Positions 25,578-35,112 of a stretch of 64,000 nucleotides of DNA are shown in pieces. The DNA is from Bacillota bacterium (GTDB lineage: Bacteria; Bacillota; UBA4882; UBA8346): NCBI GenBank assembly GCA_023426245.1, contig JAFABB010000008.1, positions 120,413 to 184,412 on the forward strand, in the 5' to 3' direction. The notes beneath the pieces were generated by a model. That model saw only the letters and a program-made list of their open reading frames with translations. It ran no database searches and was not told where the DNA came from. Numbering within the stretch: the stretch's first letter is position 1; each line of letters starts with the position of its first letter. Both the position numbers and the translations under genes were made by a program.

Positions 25578-25810
25578 AAATTTCAGCCTTTACTTTTTCA
25601 ATATAACAATACTACGAAGTTAGTGCAAGAACAAGCTATACAATTTCAACGACTTCTGGAGTAGAACCATTCTTATTGAATTGAAAAGTACCTATATGAA
25701 GAGAGCAATATAAATAGCTACACTTCTAAATTTGCAATAAAGGAGTTCCTGTAGTAAATGACCTTAAATCAAACTAACTAAAGGGTTCCCAATCAACTTA
25801 AAATCGGTGT

Positions 25811-25865
25811 TTCTTAGAGCAACGGACTTTTAATCCGTTGGCCGCAGGTTCCTGCTAGCACTCCA
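25811..25865 (+). pseudogene. tRNA-Lys(TTT) remnant
   Basis: TTAGAGCAACGGACTTTTAA shows the end of a D-arm and an anticodon arm, ACGGA-CTTTTAA-TCCGT, with anticodon TTT. The T-arm, GCAGGTTCCTGC, lacks five bases of its loop and the 3' end reads TAGCACTCCA. The 5' acceptor strand is missing. A tRNA-type terminator follows at 25935. Hence a decayed lysine tRNA gene. Confidence 0.65.
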
Positions 25866-25934
25866 TTTTAGAAAGGTTTTTGACTGAAGAAAGGCTTAAT
25901 TGCTGCAATCCAGATTAAATTAGATCAAAAATAC

Positions 25935-25966
25935 AAATACCGGGGAGTTGGTTCCCGGTATTTTTT
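25935..25966 (+). terminator. Terminator after the tRNA-Lys remnant
   Basis: AAATACCGGG pairs with CCCGGTATTT around a nine-base loop and ends in a T-run. No intact gene precedes it, so it probably belonged to the tRNA. Confidence 0.75.
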
Positions 25967-26053
25967 ATATTCAACATATACTCAAATGAACTCGTACTAG
26001 GTGTTTATTCATCTCATTTAAAGAATGAGCTTACCATTAAACAAATAAACTTC

Positions 26054-26096
26054 AAATGGCAGTGGATAGCGCGCACGCGACTCCACTGCCATTTTT
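26054..26096. terminator. Strong orphan terminator hairpin
   Basis: AAATGGCAGTGGA pairs perfectly with TCCACTGCCATTT across a 15-base loop, followed by Ts. No gene ends nearby. The remaining 330 bases to tldD hold no recognisable feature beyond AT-rich DNA. Confidence 0.7.
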
Positions 26097-26428
26097 CAAA
26101 AAAACCTATTTTAGCTATTAAATAATACAAGCCCGATATCCCCGATATCAAGTATATATAATATACCTTACAACTCCCAACTTGTCAAGAATTATTATGA
26201 AAAAATGTCAAAAACAGGATTGCATTTTCAAATTCAAGAATCATGTCATGGGAGATTGATTTTAACTGTTTTGCTTTTGGCTCTTTCTCCAGTAAAATAA
26301 GAACCTGCCGGTCATTACGGAGGCGATGCTTATGGAATAAAAGGTTATTAATCAGATGCGAATGTAATTTATACTTTTGGGTTGCTTGTGGGGCAAAATG
26401 ATATTTAGGTTTATAAGGGAGGATAAAG

Positions 26429-27808
26429 ATGATCCCAAAGGACTTGAAACTGTATGCAAATTTTTCCCAGGAATATACTGAATTAAGAGTTCAAGAGAAT
26501 AAAAGCAATCAAATAACGATTATCAATGGAGATATTGTAACCAATATTAAGTTAAGGAAAAGCGGTATTTCGGCCCGGGTCAATAAAGATGGCTACTGGG
26601 GGTTTGCTTCAAATCCCTTGTTAGGGGAGAATGAAATCCAAAATGTAATTGAGAGGGCAACCGGAAACGCTCTTTTTTTAAGCAGTAAAGGAAGAATAAA
26701 AGATATTAGGCTCCCTGTCAGGAATGGAAATCTTTGGAATGATTTTTCGACACAAAATGCTTTGAAACCCCAAAATGAAATCATTGAGTTCCTGATGAAG
26801 TTGGACGAAACCATCAAAACCCATTGCAAAGATCTTTCTTCCAGAGTCATAGCACTGCGAACGCTTGATATGGAAAAGTCGCTTTTGACTTCAGACGGGT
26901 CTACCGCTTATTCGCTAATCCCAAGATCGATAATCTATATTGGCATGACAATAACGAATGATGGCGCACCAACTGAGCTTTGGAATAATTTTGGGGGTTT
27001 TGGCCAGTTTGAGGATGTTTTCAAATTACCTGATGATTTGTTTGCAGGAATCGCTGAGCAATATACTCATCTTCAAGCGAAATCGAATGGGATTTATGCC
27101 AATGCCGGGATCCAAGAAGTGATTTTGGATGCCGATATCACGGGTATTCTTGCCCATGAGGCTATCGGCCATACCACCGAAGCCGATCTGGTTCTCGGGG
27201 GTTCGGTGGCCGGGTGTCTGCTAAACAAACCCATGGCCAGTGAACTCATTACCTTGGTTGACTTTGCCAACACTGCTTTCGGTAAATTATGTCCCGTGCC
27301 GGTGTTTATGGATGATGAAGGGACTGCGGCGGAGGATTGTGCCATTATTGAAGCGGGTGTATTAAAACGGTTCATGCACAATAAGGAATCGGCAGCAATC
27401 TTCGGGCATGAATTAACCGGAAACGCCAGAGCATCCGAGTTCAGTGATGAACCCTTGATCCGGATGCGCAATACCGCTATTTTGCCCGGTAAAAGTAAAT
27501 TAGACGAAATGATCGCATCCATTGACGATGGCTATTATCTGATGAAGACCAGTAACGGGCAAGCCGATTTTACCAGTGAATTTACGTTCGGGATCACCCA
27601 AGGATATGAAATTAAACATGGTAAAATCGGTAAGGCGATAAGAGACGTGACCATTAGCGGAGTCGCTACCCACGTACTGAGATCAGTAACCATGGTTTCG
27701 GATGACATGATCTGGGATTGTTCGCGAACGTGCGGGAAAAAGCAGCTTATTCCTGTAGGGTTGGGTGGTCCGGCCATAAAATGCAAGGTGAATATAGGAG
27801 GGCAATGA
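26429..27808 (+). CDS. tldD: TldD metalloprotease subunit
   Basis: A 459-aa zinc metalloprotease that pairs with TldE to degrade or trim unfolded peptides, and in some bacteria to mature ribosomal peptides. The HExxxH motif HEAIGHTTEAD (about 245-255) supplies the zinc ligands; GNARASEFSDEPLIRMRN is a family motif. GGGAGG precedes the ATG. The stop overlaps the tldE start by four bases (ATGA). Confidence 0.92.
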   Translation: MIPKDLKLYANFSQEYTELRVQENKSNQITIINGDIVTNIKLRKSGISARVNKDGYWGFASNPLLGENEIQNVIERATGNALFLSSKGRIKDIRLPVRNGNLWNDFSTQNALKPQNEIIEFLMKLDETIKTHCKDLSSRVIALRTLDMEKSLLTSDGSTAYSLIPRSIIYIGMTITNDGAPTELWNNFGGFGQFEDVFKLPDDLFAGIAEQYTHLQAKSNGIYANAGIQEVILDADITGILAHEAIGHTTEADLVLGGSVAGCLLNKPMASELITLVDFANTAFGKLCPVPVFMDDEGTAAEDCAIIEAGVLKRFMHNKESAAIFGHELTGNARASEFSDEPLIRMRNTAILPGKSKLDEMIASIDDGYYLMKTSNGQADFTSEFTFGITQGYEIKHGKIGKAIRDVTISGVATHVLRSVTMVSDDMIWDCSRTCGKKQLIPVGLGGPAIKCKVNIGGQ

Positions 27809-29100
27809 TGAATAGTCTGGATACAGCCAAATATGTTCTGGATCGGTTAATAAAAAATAGGACGGACAAAGCCCAATGTAAAATAACCCATTCGGAAACG
27901 AATGAACTGATTTTTGAAACCGGGGCTCTTAGCCTGCTCCGAACAACATTTAACACTTTAGTGGATTTGCTTGGTTTGATGAATGATCGAAAAGGATCAA
28001 CAACTATCAACAAGATCGATCCGGATTCCATTAAGGAAGGGGTTCATGAGGTAATTGAACTAGCGGGTTCCGCAAAACCGGATCCCGCGAATGATATCGC
28101 CGGCTTCCAGCCGCCCAAAGCTTTTGCCGGCGGCCCCATGCAACCGGATTTGGAACGAATGGTTCAACGGTTGCAGGAGTTCTCGAATTTTGTTGAACAG
28201 ACTTATCCGAAGACCATTATAAAAGATGTCATTTTGAGTTTCACTCGAACGGAAACAGTATTTGTCAATTCAAACGGGGTTGAGTTTCGCTCCGAGAATG
28301 GATTTTATAATATTAGTACAGTTTTCACGAATACGGATGGGAATAAGGTATCCTCTTTGAATGGCGTTGAGTGTATATGTAAGGATTTGAATTCTCCCAT
28401 CAAAGATATTGGAGGAATCGAGCGGTTATTACGCCAGTCATCCCAACAAATTCATGTCAATCCGATACCTGAAAAATTCCTCGGATCGTTAATAATTGCA
28501 CCGGAGTGCTTAAGTGATTTCATTAGTTATTTCGCCCGGTATTTATCCAATCAGTCCATGATCTCCGGAGATTCCGTATTTAAAGATAAGCTGGGTCAGA
28601 AAATTGCCGATAACCGTTTAACGCTTCTTTCCATACCAACCTCACCCGAATTGGCGGAGACTTATTTCTTTACCGATGATGGCTTTGAAGCTAAGAACAG
28701 TAAAATTATAGAAAAAGGCATTTTAAAATCTTTTTTACTTAACTTATATGGTTCCAATAAAACAGGTCGCCCGAAAGCCGACAATATGGGAGGTTGTTAT
28801 ATGATCGAACCCGGCGGGACGGTTTTAGAAGAAATGATTCAATCGACCCCCAGGGGGATTTTACTGTGCCGTTTTTCGGGTGGTGATCCCAGTCAAAATG
28901 GGGATTTTAGCGGAGTAGCCAAAAACAGCTTTTATATTGAGAATGGGAAAATTCAATATCCCATCAACGAAACGATGGTATCCGGAAATATTATTCAAAT
29001 GTTGGATAATATTGAGCAAATTTCCAAAGAGCGCAACAATGACGGCTTTCAATGTCTGCCTTGGATTCAATTTAACGGCATTACCATTTCGGGAAAATAA
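27805..29100 (+). CDS. tldE: TldE/PmbA protease partner
   Basis: A 431-aa PmbA-type protein without the zinc motif, as expected for TldE. LSFTRTETVFVNSNGVEFR and NMGGCYMIEPGG are recognisable family stretches. The ATG at 27805 overlaps the tldD stop, with AGGAGG just upstream, so the pair is translated together. I see no clear RiPP precursor beside it; the housekeeping role is the default. Confidence 0.9.
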   Translation: MMNSLDTAKYVLDRLIKNRTDKAQCKITHSETNELIFETGALSLLRTTFNTLVDLLGLMNDRKGSTTINKIDPDSIKEGVHEVIELAGSAKPDPANDIAGFQPPKAFAGGPMQPDLERMVQRLQEFSNFVEQTYPKTIIKDVILSFTRTETVFVNSNGVEFRSENGFYNISTVFTNTDGNKVSSLNGVECICKDLNSPIKDIGGIERLLRQSSQQIHVNPIPEKFLGSLIIAPECLSDFISYFARYLSNQSMISGDSVFKDKLGQKIADNRLTLLSIPTSPELAETYFFTDDGFEAKNSKIIEKGILKSFLLNLYGSNKTGRPKADNMGGCYMIEPGGTVLEEMIQSTPRGILLCRFSGGDPSQNGDFSGVAKNSFYIENGKIQYPINETMVSGNIIQMLDNIEQISKERNNDGFQCLPWIQFNGITISGK

Positions 29101-29104
29101 TAAT

Positions 29105-29145
29105 GAACTCATGCCGACAGGATTCCTGATGGGGCGAGTCGATTT
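29105..29145. repeat. Short palindromic repeat after tldE
   Basis: GAACTCATGCCGACAGG and GGGGCGAGTCGATT form the same ACTCA...GAGTC module as at 18772, 43873, 62941 and 63269. It follows the tldE stop and may act as a weak terminator. Confidence 0.55.
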
Positions 29146-29217
29146 TGCCGCTTCGACTCTCCCCGAGTTTCCGGTATTCCGGGTCATGGAAGACGATTTC
29201 AATGGATAATCATCAAC

Positions 29218-30033
29218 TTATGCTTTGCTCATATATACTTTTAGTGACAGCGGTGCAAATATTACGATAAACATAATACCGCCCAAAAGCGAAAGCCAGA
29301 TGTCCGGTCCCATCATGCCATGGTTGGTCAGCAGCCTGACTGCGGAAATCAGATGGGAAATGGGATTAATATTGGCGATAATCCGCAGCGCTTTGGGAAA
29401 GCTACTCGTTGGCACAAAAGCGTTGGAAAGAAATGTGAGTGGCATCATGATCAGGTTTGACAATCCCGAGAGGCTTGATGCCGAATGGGTGATCACACCT
29501 AAGAAAATGAATACCCAGCTCATAGACCAAGCAACAAATATAACAAGCATGCCGGCGGAAATCACTCCGGTGATACCCCCATAAGCTTTGAATCCAATCA
29601 TGAATCCCATAACAAAAGTTAATAATGTTGCAATCAAATAACGGACAACGTTGGCCAAAAGCGCACCGATTAAAGGAGAAATCCGGGCAATCGGCAATGA
29701 CTTAAAGCGGTTGAAAACCCCTTTATCCATATCTTCACGGAGCTGAACTCCAATCGCCATTGATGCCGACAAGAGTGTTTGCACGAGTATACCAGGGATT
29801 ATGATAGGGAGATAATTCCGTACACCGCCCGCAATAGCGCCGCCAAATATGTAGGAGAACATCAAAGTGAAAATAATGGGCATTAAGGTCACATCAAACA
29901 GTTGCTCGGGATTTCTGAAAATCTTTAAGATACCCCTGTAGGCCATCACTATCGAGTTGTCGATGATCTGTTCAAAACTATTTTGTTGTATCGGATGGAT
30001 ATTTGATTTGGGTGATAATTTAATATTATTCAT
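29218..30033 (-). CDS. ABC-2 type transporter permease (drug/polymer export)
   Basis: A 271-aa membrane protein with six hydrophobic segments. LPIIIPGILVQTLL and LREDMDKGVFNRFKSLPIAR are typical of the DrrB/ABC-2 family. ATG 30033 overlaps the ATPase stop by eight bases and follows GGGGG. With the HlyD-like protein and ATPase upstream it forms an exporter. Confidence 0.9.
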   Translation of the reverse strand: MNNIKLSPKSNIHPIQQNSFEQIIDNSIVMAYRGILKIFRNPEQLFDVTLMPIIFTLMFSYIFGGAIAGGVRNYLPIIIPGILVQTLLSASMAIGVQLREDMDKGVFNRFKSLPIARISPLIGALLANVVRYLIATLLTFVMGFMIGFKAYGGITGVISAGMLVIFVAWSMSWVFIFLGVITHSASSLSGLSNLIMMPLTFLSNAFVPTSSFPKALRIIANINPISHLISAVRLLTNHGMMGPDIWLSLLGGIMFIVIFAPLSLKVYMSKA

Positions 30034-31024
30034 GAGTTTCCCCCATTTGCTGCTCCTGGGTAATATGTCCGGTAATCGTAAGAAATACTTCATCCAGGGT
30101 CGGTTTCTGAACACTGAACTCTGCCACACTGATTCCCCCATCGCGGAATACCAAAAGCAGATCGAATACACCATCAGGGTCTTTCATGGGAACCGATATG
30201 GTTGCCTTTACCTTATCTGTTAAAGCTCCTTCTGTCCCAAGGGTTCGTTTTATCATACTCATAGCCTTCTCGGCATCCGTCTGACGGGTTAGTTGGAGAT
30301 GAAGGGAAGTTGAGCCGACGGATTTCTTCAACTCATCCGGTGTTCCTTCTGCAACCACTTTTCCGTGGTCTATTACAGCAATTCTGTCGGCCAACTGGTC
30401 AGCTTCGTCCAGATATTGAGTGGTTAGTAAAACGGTGGTACCCTGATCAACCAGCCGGCGGATTACGTTCCACATCTGCGACCGGGTATAAGGATCCAGC
30501 CCTGTAGTCGGTTCATCCAGAAATAACAATGGAGGTTCCGATATGAGGCTTGCCGCCAAATCCAGCCGCCGCCGCATCCCACCGGAAAATTTCGAAACGA
30601 TCTTGGTGGCAGCATCCTCCAGGCCGAAGTCGGATAAAAGAGCATAGGCTTTCTGGCTTGCATTCCCATGAGTGAAACCCAGCAGCCTTGCAAAAATGTA
30701 TAGGTTTTCAAAGGCTGTCAGATTTTCATCCAGTGATGCATATTGCCCAGTCAGTCCAATTAATTGCCGGATCGTATCGGCTTCTTTCAGAACATCATGT
30801 CCGAAGATCCTGGCCCTCCCCCCGTCCGGTTTCAATAGAGTCGTTAATATGTTGATAGTTGTGGTCTTGCCGGCTCCGTTAGGCCCGAGAATACCATACA
30901 CTTTTCCTGCGGGTACTGATAAATAGATTTCATCCACAACACGCTTATCACCGAATATTTTCACAAGACCCTCTGCCTTGATTGCTGGTTCCGATAGTTC
31001 TCTGGCTGTTAAATTTCTATACAT
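30026..31024 (-). CDS. ABC exporter ATPase (DrrA type)
   Basis: A 332-aa ATPase: Walker A GPNGAGKTT (about 47-55), signature FSGGMRRRLD (about 144), Walker B LLFLDEPTTGLD, His switch in VLLTTQYLDEAD, and a DrrA-like C-terminal tail. It drives the ABC-2 permease downstream. It starts one base after hlyD ends. Confidence 0.93.
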   Translation of the reverse strand: MYRNLTARELSEPAIKAEGLVKIFGDKRVVDEIYLSVPAGKVYGILGPNGAGKTTTINILTTLLKPDGGRARIFGHDVLKEADTIRQLIGLTGQYASLDENLTAFENLYIFARLLGFTHGNASQKAYALLSDFGLEDAATKIVSKFSGGMRRRLDLAASLISEPPLLFLDEPTTGLDPYTRSQMWNVIRRLVDQGTTVLLTTQYLDEADQLADRIAVIDHGKVVAEGTPDELKKSVGSTSLHLQLTRQTDAEKAMSMIKRTLGTEGALTDKVKATISVPMKDPDGVFDLLLVFRDGGISVAEFSVQKPTLDEVFLTITGHITQEQQMGETHE

Positions 31025-31025
31025 T

Positions 31026-31985
31026 TTATTTCTCCTTCAGTTTTACTTCAACATACATGCCCGGCAATATTGGAGTATGTTCTTTCATATCATTATTGGA
31101 TAAGTCATGCAGCATGATTTTTAAAGATATCACCTGGGATACTTTGGTAAAGTCACTGCTGTTATTATTGATTGGGGATGAAGTAAACTGGGCAACTGTG
31201 CAAGGAGTGAGCGATACCACACTTCCCCTAAATTTACGGCCGGGATAAGCATCAATGGTAATGAAGGCTTTCTGTCCAAGATGAACATTCCTAAATTGGG
31301 TCTCATCCACATTAGCTACAACATATACATTCTGCAGATTGTAGATTGTATAAATAACCTGACTCGACTGGGTGACATCTCCTTCATAGGAATATTTTTT
31401 GGCAACCACCCCATCGGCCGGCGCATAAATTTTGGAAGCTTTGATCTGATTTTCAATAATACTCAATTGAGCTTTTGCCGAATCTACCTGGGCCTCGGCC
31501 ATTTTTTTCTGGGTTCTGTTGGAATCCAATGTGATTTTAGCCTGTTCATACTCCGCAGTTGGAAGGACTCCCATTTTATAAACCTTTTGGGTGCGGTTAA
31601 AATCGTCTGTTGCTTTATGTAGGTTTAAGGTACATAATTTAACATTTTCTTCATTGTAGAGCAAGCTGGATTCCGCCTGATTTTTTTGAGCCAAAAGTTC
31701 ATCATCATCCATTTGCACCAGCAATTGTCCCTTGTCTACAAAACTTCCTTCGGAAACGAACATCTTGGCAATTTTTCCAGAATACTTCGGACTGATCGAT
31801 ATCTTCTCGCCGTCGACCATGGCATTATCGATATAAAGATAATCAGCTGACGTGAAATATTGGTAAATCATGATGAATATGAATGCTATGACACCCGCTA
31901 AAATTGATAGGAGTAAAAACTTTTTCCTATACCAAGGTTGGCTATTGGCCATCGAACCCAAACCAGTTGTTTTCTCAGAACTCAT
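31026..31985 (-). CDS. HlyD/EmrA-type membrane-fusion protein
   Basis: A 319-aa protein with one N-terminal membrane segment (FLLLSILAGVIAFIFIMIYQ, about 29-48), a biotinyl-lipoyl-like half (YIDNAMVDGEKISISPKYSG), a coiled coil (about 100-175) and a beta-barrel half (KIYAPADGVVAKK). These link ABC or MFS exporters to the cell surface. Gene order marR-hlyD-ATPase-permease points to regulated drug efflux. Confidence 0.88.
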   Translation of the reverse strand: MSSEKTTGLGSMANSQPWYRKKFLLLSILAGVIAFIFIMIYQYFTSADYLYIDNAMVDGEKISISPKYSGKIAKMFVSEGSFVDKGQLLVQMDDDELLAQKNQAESSLLYNEENVKLCTLNLHKATDDFNRTQKVYKMGVLPTAEYEQAKITLDSNRTQKKMAEAQVDSAKAQLSIIENQIKASKIYAPADGVVAKKYSYEGDVTQSSQVIYTIYNLQNVYVVANVDETQFRNVHLGQKAFITIDAYPGRKFRGSVVSLTPCTVAQFTSSPINNNSSDFTKVSQVISLKIMLHDLSNNDMKEHTPILPGMYVEVKLKEK

Positions 31986-32015
31986 CTTGATAACATCCTT
32001 CCTATATCCATTCTT

Positions 32016-32639
32016 TTATTTATCTTCATCCGGATCATTGTCGTGCCGTCTGTGCCGGTTATTGGGAAATTTACCGCCGAAGAAGCCCATCCTGTCATGT
32101 CGGTCAAACCAATGATCATGTCCGCGGAAGAAATGATCATGTTGTTCCATAAATCTTTCCATCACCTGCTGCCGCAAATCATCATCTTCGCCGGTAAATT
32201 GATCTTGTAGCCGTACAATAATCCGGTTAAGAAACTCACTGAAGTTAGCCAGTTCTTCATCACGAAAACCTTCAAAAAGATTCTGCAAATCCGTGGGGGT
32301 CTCATCAATCTCACCGGCAATCGTTGCCCCCTTTTCCGTCAGTTTGATGTTAAAACTGCGTTTGTCTTCATCGGATGTTTCTTTGATAAGATAGCCGTTC
32401 TTTTCCAATTTACCGAGTATCTCCGCCAAGGATTGCTTGCTCATATTTAACAAGTAGCCTAATTCTTTCTGACTGATCTCGGGTTTCATTTTCAATATGG
32501 ATAAAACACGCCCTTGTCCTCTGTTGGGGTTGCCCCATGGGCCAAAAGCCATAAAGTTCTGCATTTGATAGCGATGTAAAAGCATCTGTAAATTCATCAA
32601 CTGCTCGATCACCCTTTTTCTCGTTTCACTCATATCCAT
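32016..32639 (-). CDS. MarR-family regulator with His/Asp-rich tail
   Basis: About 207 residues: a MarR winged helix (ISQKELGYLLNMSKQSLAEI and LIKETSDEDKRSFNIKLTEKG) followed by an unusual tail, HDHFFRGHDHWFDRHDRMGF and then HRRHDNDPDEDK. The tail could bind metals. First gene of the efflux operon, 31 bases before hlyD, and probably its repressor. ATG 32639 and 32633 are both possible; AAAGGAG lies just upstream. Confidence 0.85.
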   Translation of the reverse strand: MDMSETRKRVIEQLMNLQMLLHRYQMQNFMAFGPWGNPNRGQGRVLSILKMKPEISQKELGYLLNMSKQSLAEILGKLEKNGYLIKETSDEDKRSFNIKLTEKGATIAGEIDETPTDLQNLFEGFRDEELANFSEFLNRIIVRLQDQFTGEDDDLRQQVMERFMEQHDHFFRGHDHWFDRHDRMGFFGGKFPNNRHRRHDNDPDEDK

Positions 32640-32882
32640 GCCTCTCCTTTGTTTATTTTGGATCGAATAGTCAGGTACTTGACTATATTGTAATAACAAT
32701 AAACAAAATTCATGAAGTCCCTGGCTATTTCAATTGAATACCTCTTCAATTATTGTGCAGTTTTACTCTTAAAATATCTTTTGCTATATAGACGAAACCA
32801 AGCTGTTTTTTATTGCAAATTTTTTTATCCCATTGAGTTCTGCCAGGGAACCGGGGCTGTCCTAAAAGGAAATTTGACGATA

Positions 32883-33083
32883 ATGAAATACAATATATTG
32901 AAACCGACCTATTCGATGAAGCTATGGAATGATAAAACCTTTCAACCATCATCAACGCCCAAACCTGGTGTTGCTTTATTTCAACAACCTATTAAGGCGA
33001 ACAGCCTTCAATATTGGGAATTTTTGAAACAACCTGATGAAATATATCTGATACGTTTAAAAGGTACTGAGCAGACGGTATAA
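32883..33083 (+). pseudogene. Truncated RICIN-like lectin fragment
   Basis: Sixty-six codons give LWNDKTFQPSSTPKPGVALF and SLQYWEFLKQPDEIYLIRLK, close to the repeat KTFQPDADPAEGVKMW...QQYWEFLEKDNETYLIRLRG of the gene at 34307. Signal peptide and the other repeats are absent. A terminator follows. Probably a leftover of a duplicated lectin gene; upstream in-frame codons (from 32712) show no lectin sequence. Confidence 0.6.
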
Positions 33084-33100
33084 TAATCGTCTGCTCTTTT
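33069..33100 (+). terminator. Terminator after the lectin fragment
   Basis: GAGCAGACG pairs with CGTCTGCTC over a ten-base loop, ending in TTTT. Confidence 0.7.
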
Positions 33101-33282
33101 GTTGTATGCCCGTGGGTGTTAATCCCGAACACGGTAATCGCCAGAGAGTTAAGTGGCTAAAACCGGTGTGCTACATTAAACTGGGGAAAAGTAACAGGCG
33201 ATTGGGAAGAAGGCAAATCGCTACATCCGAACAGTGACTTACCTTTTTTTGTAGCATTAATTTTTAATCCAGCCGCTTTATA

Positions 33283-34155
33283 TTAATTGTTAAAATATGG
33301 CTTGGTAATTTGTTTGCAGTATTCCCAAACGATCTTTTCATTCTCAGCCGAATAATATCTATCGTCCGTTTTGGCTAATTTTTTCTTGGGTCCATAATAT
33401 TGACCGGTAGCGTTTTTCACTTCATCAGAAGTGGCCAAATATATGCTTGACTCTGCGCCTTGTTCAGGAGTCAATGTTAAAGGCATTACGACTCTAAAAA
33501 TAAGGTTGTTGAGGAAGCCTTTATCACTATCGAGTCCAAAATTTGTGTTTGTAGTAGCGGGATGCACGATATTGACGGTGATGTGCCCCAGCCCTTTTTG
33601 TTTCAATTCAGTAATTAAATGCCGGGAAATCCATATGAGATAAAGTTTGGATAACCCATAAGCCCGTGGACAGCTATAGCTGTTTTCCAACTGAAAATCC
33701 TTAAAATCTGGTTTACCTCCCCGTTTGTGCATCTCCGAGGCAACATTGATAATTCGCGCTGAAGGACTTTTTACCAGAACATTCAGTAATAATTGGGTTA
33801 AAAGGAATGGTGATAATAGGTTGAGCGCTATTGTTTTCTCCAGGCCTTCTATTGTCGTTTCTCGCTCCTTGTTCATCATGCTGCCTGCGTTGTTAATCAG
33901 CACGTCCAACCGATCATACTTTTCCTTGAATTCATCCGCCATGCGCTTCACATCTGACAGCAGGAACAGATCGGCAAGCACCCTGTCAATTTTGGTATTG
34001 CCAGTTTCGGATTTAATTTCTTCCCATACTTTTTCCGTTTTTGTTTTATTCCGCCCGTGTATAATGACAGTATGACCTTGCTGTGCTAAAGCTTTCGCGG
34101 TTGCCTTTCCAATACCGCTCGTTGCGCCGGTAATTAAAATTGTTTTACTTTCCAT
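33283..34155 (-). CDS. Short-chain dehydrogenase/reductase
   Basis: A 290-aa classical/extended SDR. TILITGATSGIGKATAKAL (about 5-23) is the NAD(P) site, NNAGSM the structural motif, and YGLSKLYL holds the Tyr-x3-Lys pair (about 180-184). It resembles retinol-dehydrogenase/WWOX-like reductases. ATG 34155 follows GAGGG. It is transcribed after the lectin gene and divergent from the AraC gene. Confidence 0.88.
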   Translation of the reverse strand: MESKTILITGATSGIGKATAKALAQQGHTVIIHGRNKTKTEKVWEEIKSETGNTKIDRVLADLFLLSDVKRMADEFKEKYDRLDVLINNAGSMMNKERETTIEGLEKTIALNLLSPFLLTQLLLNVLVKSPSARIINVASEMHKRGGKPDFKDFQLENSYSCPRAYGLSKLYLIWISRHLITELKQKGLGHITVNIVHPATTNTNFGLDSDKGFLNNLIFRVVMPLTLTPEQGAESSIYLATSDEVKNATGQYYGPKKKLAKTDDRYYSAENEKIVWEYCKQITKPYFNN

Positions 34156-34306
34156 ATTATCCCTCAATTCTTTATTTATTATCTTGTATCAATACTCTTT
34201 TGTAGAAACATGAAAAGAGTATCGCTAATGTGCTTTGATCCCCGGCTTGCACTGCTGCTTAACGCAAATTCGCTTCTTGAAATATGCAATAAATAAGTGT
34301 ACTTAT

Positions 34307-34837
34307 TTATATGATAGGGTGTTGTTCGATTAATTTCCAATATTGCTCGGAGTCATTCAGTAAAGGTTTCAGCACAATATCGGAGTTTTGTTCTTCTGAG
34401 GCTGCCGTAAGATACAATTCCGTACCTCTAAGGCGTATAAGATAGGTTTCATTATCTTTTTCGAGAAATTCCCAGTACTGCTGATTTGACCCACCCAGAG
34501 GTTTTTGCCACATTTTAACACCTTCAGCTGGATCAGCATCAGGCTGAAAAGTCTTTTGAGTATAAAGATTTTTGGGAAGGTATGCACCGTTATCCAGTTT
34601 AATAAATTGCCATGTTATGCACTCCCAGTTGTTAAGACTATAGAGAATAACTTTGTTGTCGTCTTGATAATTTGCATTGTATGGTCGAATACACCTATTG
34701 GTCTTCACATTCTGAATAGCATAAGTATTCACCTTATCTTTCTTTAGTTTAATGTCTTTATTAATTCTTGGTCCAAATACAACCGAAGTTAATGCTATTA
34801 ATGCTACGAATACATAAAAAAGAATTTTATACATCAT
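34307..34837 (-). CDS. Secreted or anchored RICIN-like lectin
   Basis: A 176-aa protein: hydrophobic N terminus (about residues 3-22), then three beta-trefoil-like repeats, each with a W-E/Q-x-I/L-E pattern (ECITWQFIKLDNG, QQYWEFLEKDNE, EQYWKLIEQ). Likely a carbohydrate-binding surface protein. ATG 34837 after GGAGGG is preferred over an upstream GTG. A partial duplicate lies at 32883 on the other strand. Confidence 0.7.
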   Translation of the reverse strand: MMYKILFYVFVALIALTSVVFGPRINKDIKLKKDKVNTYAIQNVKTNRCIRPYNANYQDDNKVILYSLNNWECITWQFIKLDNGAYLPKNLYTQKTFQPDADPAEGVKMWQKPLGGSNQQYWEFLEKDNETYLIRLRGTELYLTAASEEQNSDIVLKPLLNDSEQYWKLIEQHPII

Positions 34838-35112
34838 TTTATTCCCTCCATTTAGTTTCACTTACATTCCATTTATAATACTTTAAGCCTATTGGGGTAC
34901 ATATCTTGATTACAGATTATATTGTCAGGATTACTGATCAATAATATCTGAGATTCACACAAGTTCATCGTGGATTTGGATATGTTGCAGACAAAATAAT
35001 CTGTGTATAATAATAAACAAATAATTTCACAACTACAGCTGAAAAGGATAATCCTACAATTGTAGTCTCTCGAAAAGGTGAGCGGCACTTAAAATGATAA
35101 GGGGAATAACTG

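Noticed and set aside
25800..25870. Functional tRNA-Lys
   Set aside because: The T-loop has a five-base deletion and the 5' acceptor strand is missing, so it cannot fold as a tRNA.
26429..29100. RiPP maturation locus around tldD-tldE
   Set aside because: No small precursor-like ORF with a good ribosome site is seen nearby; the housekeeping role is simpler.
32712..32882. N-terminal extension of the lectin fragment as a real gene
   Set aside because: The upstream codons have no lectin similarity, signal peptide or ribosome site.
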